From NCBI GenBank assembly GCA_023415835.1, contig JAEZJK010000042.1, positions 30,801-94,800 of the forward strand: DNA of 64,000 bases, in the 5' to 3' direction. The notes beneath the pieces were generated by a model. That model had not been told where the DNA came from. It saw only the letters and a program-made list of their open reading frames with translations, and did no database searches. This document shows, piece after piece, positions 63,213 to 64,000 of the stretch. Each line of letters begins with the position of its first letter. Position 1 is the first letter of the stretch. The position numbers and the translations under genes were made by a program. This stretch comes from Bacillota bacterium. Its GTDB lineage: Bacteria; Bacillota; UBA4882; UBA8346.

Positions 63213-64000
63213 ATGAAAAAGTTAACGGCAGTAATTCTAGCGGTTTTACTCGTCTCTGCGCTCTGCTTCGCGGCTAATTCTGGAAAGGTGAAGACCGGCC
63301 TGGCGGTGATAACGGAACTAAATAAGTCCACCGATGCCGGCGCCAAGCCAGGACTGGCGCAAATCGATTCGACGGTCGTCGCGGTCACAGTTGACGGCAA
63401 CGGCAAGATAGTCGAGTGCGTTATCGAAGCTGTCCAGAGCAAGATAAACTTCGATGCGTCCGGTAAGCTTATCACTCCGAAGGATACCATGTTCCGGACC
63501 AAGACCGAGCTGGGTGAAGGATACGGAATGAAAAAAGCCTCCAAAATCGGAAAGGAGTGGAAGGAGCAGGCGGCGGCGCTTTCCAAATATGTGGTAGGAA
63601 AGACGGTCAACGAGATCAAGACCATCGCTGTGGACGCGAGCAAGCATCCTACCGGATCCGACCTAAAAGCCTCGGTGACCATGTCTATCGGCGGATATAT
63701 CGCAGCGATCGAAAAAGCCGTTGCGCAGGCGCAGGAGCTTGGAGCGTCGTCTTCTGACGAGTTGGGCCTCGGCGTAGTCACCAATATGGGGCACTCTGTC
63801 AACGCCGGTGAAAAGCCGGGTCTTGCAGAAGGGTATTCCACCTATATAGCCATTACCAAAGATTCGAAAGGCAAGATAACTAGCTGTCTCATTGACGCCA
63901 GTCAGGGCAAAGTCAATTTCAACACGTCCGGCAAGATAACCACCGACCTTAAAGCCGGTGTAAAGTCCAAGAATGAGCTGGGCGAAGGATACGGAATGAA
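63213..64000 (+). CDS. Secreted repeat FMN-binding-like protein (PplA-like), cut by window end
   Basis: At least 262 aa, open at the 3' edge. Signal peptide MKKLTAVILAVLLVSALCFA, cleavage near AAN; the Cys is not in a good lipobox. Repeat 1 (about 24-170) and repeat 2 (about 180 on) share GLAVITELNKS / GLGVVTNMGHS, KPGLAQ / KPGLAE, INFDASGKLITP / VNFNTSGKITTD and ELGEGYGMK. The layout resembles the FMN-binding repeats of extracellular electron transfer proteins such as Listeria PplA. I see no [ST]-G-A-[ST] flavinylation motif in the visible part; the nearest is HPTGSDLKASVTMS. AGGAGG lies 12 bases upstream. Confidence 0.72.
   Translation, partial: MKKLTAVILAVLLVSALCFAANSGKVKTGLAVITELNKSTDAGAKPGLAQIDSTVVAVTVDGNGKIVECVIEAVQSKINFDASGKLITPKDTMFRTKTELGEGYGMKKASKIGKEWKEQAAALSKYVVGKTVNEIKTIAVDASKHPTGSDLKASVTMSIGGYIAAIEKAVAQAQELGASSSDELGLGVVTNMGHSVNAGEKPGLAEGYSTYIAITKDSKGKITSCLIDASQGKVNFNTSGKITTDLKAGVKSKNELGEGYGM

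Overview
The window reads as chromosome of a low-to-medium-GC, spore-forming Bacillota (Firmicutes). The evidence is a CwlD-type spore-cortex amidase, a SpoIIM-family protein, a T-box leader, AddAB, a Na+-pumping decarboxylase, RuvCAB/QueH and strong GGAGG ribosome binding sites. The gene set would suit a Hydrogenispora/Limnochordia-like anaerobe, but I cannot fix the genus. No CRISPR array, integrase, intact transposase or rRNA is visible.

Layout. 0-9.8 kb: cwlD, a small beta-flower-like protein, a TetR regulator, addB-addA and folE2. 9.9-11.4 kb: a decayed LacI regulator and a secreted polysaccharide deacetylase. 11.6-15.8 kb: a membrane biotin decarboxylase, with oadB plus a 44-residue subunit on the minus strand and oadG, BCCP and the carboxyltransferase on the plus strand. 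15.8-19.0 kb: acyl-CoA synthetase, XRE-cupin and FadR-type regulators. 19.5-26.1 kb: asd, DUF362 ferredoxin, a KdgK-like kinase, an M28-like membrane protein and DUF401. 26.2-29.6 kb: ruvC, ruvA, ruvB and queH. 29.8-37.4 kb: ABC exporter, DUF2905-recO, DUF4342, a T-box-led SpoIIM-like/glyS operon, a DUF4412-like secreted protein and a CPBP protease with a likely frameshift. A tRNA-Ala(GGC) follows at 37.86 kb.

38.3-57.6 kb is accessory-looking. A histidine kinase fused to its own response regulator and HTH opens it. Tail-collar proteins, a discoidin/cadherin-like protein and two 'giant secreted protein + lipoprotein' pairs follow. Next comes a tandemly duplicated module: a lipoprotein ending in a DUF1566 domain plus a 113-residue receiver-like protein. 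Copies of one roughly 250-bp non-coding element (R) sit in front of these units. Four lipoprotein copies are broken in four different ways: palindromic-element insertion, multiple frameshifts, a nonsense codon and a 5' deletion.

From 58.65 kb the base and codon use looks different (more G/C in third positions, many AGG codons). The plus-strand operon there is the most interesting part: a membrane-anchored type II NADH dehydrogenase, a polyprenyl diphosphate synthase, a UbiA-family prenyltransferase, a NusG-domain-II (EetA-like) protein and a secreted repeat FMN-binding-like protein cut by the window end. This gene set and content match the Listeria-type flavin-based extracellular electron transfer locus (ndh2, dmkB, dmkA, eetA, pplA). 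It has a clean sigma-A promoter with a 25-bp palindrome over the -35 box. A decayed fabG lies just upstream.
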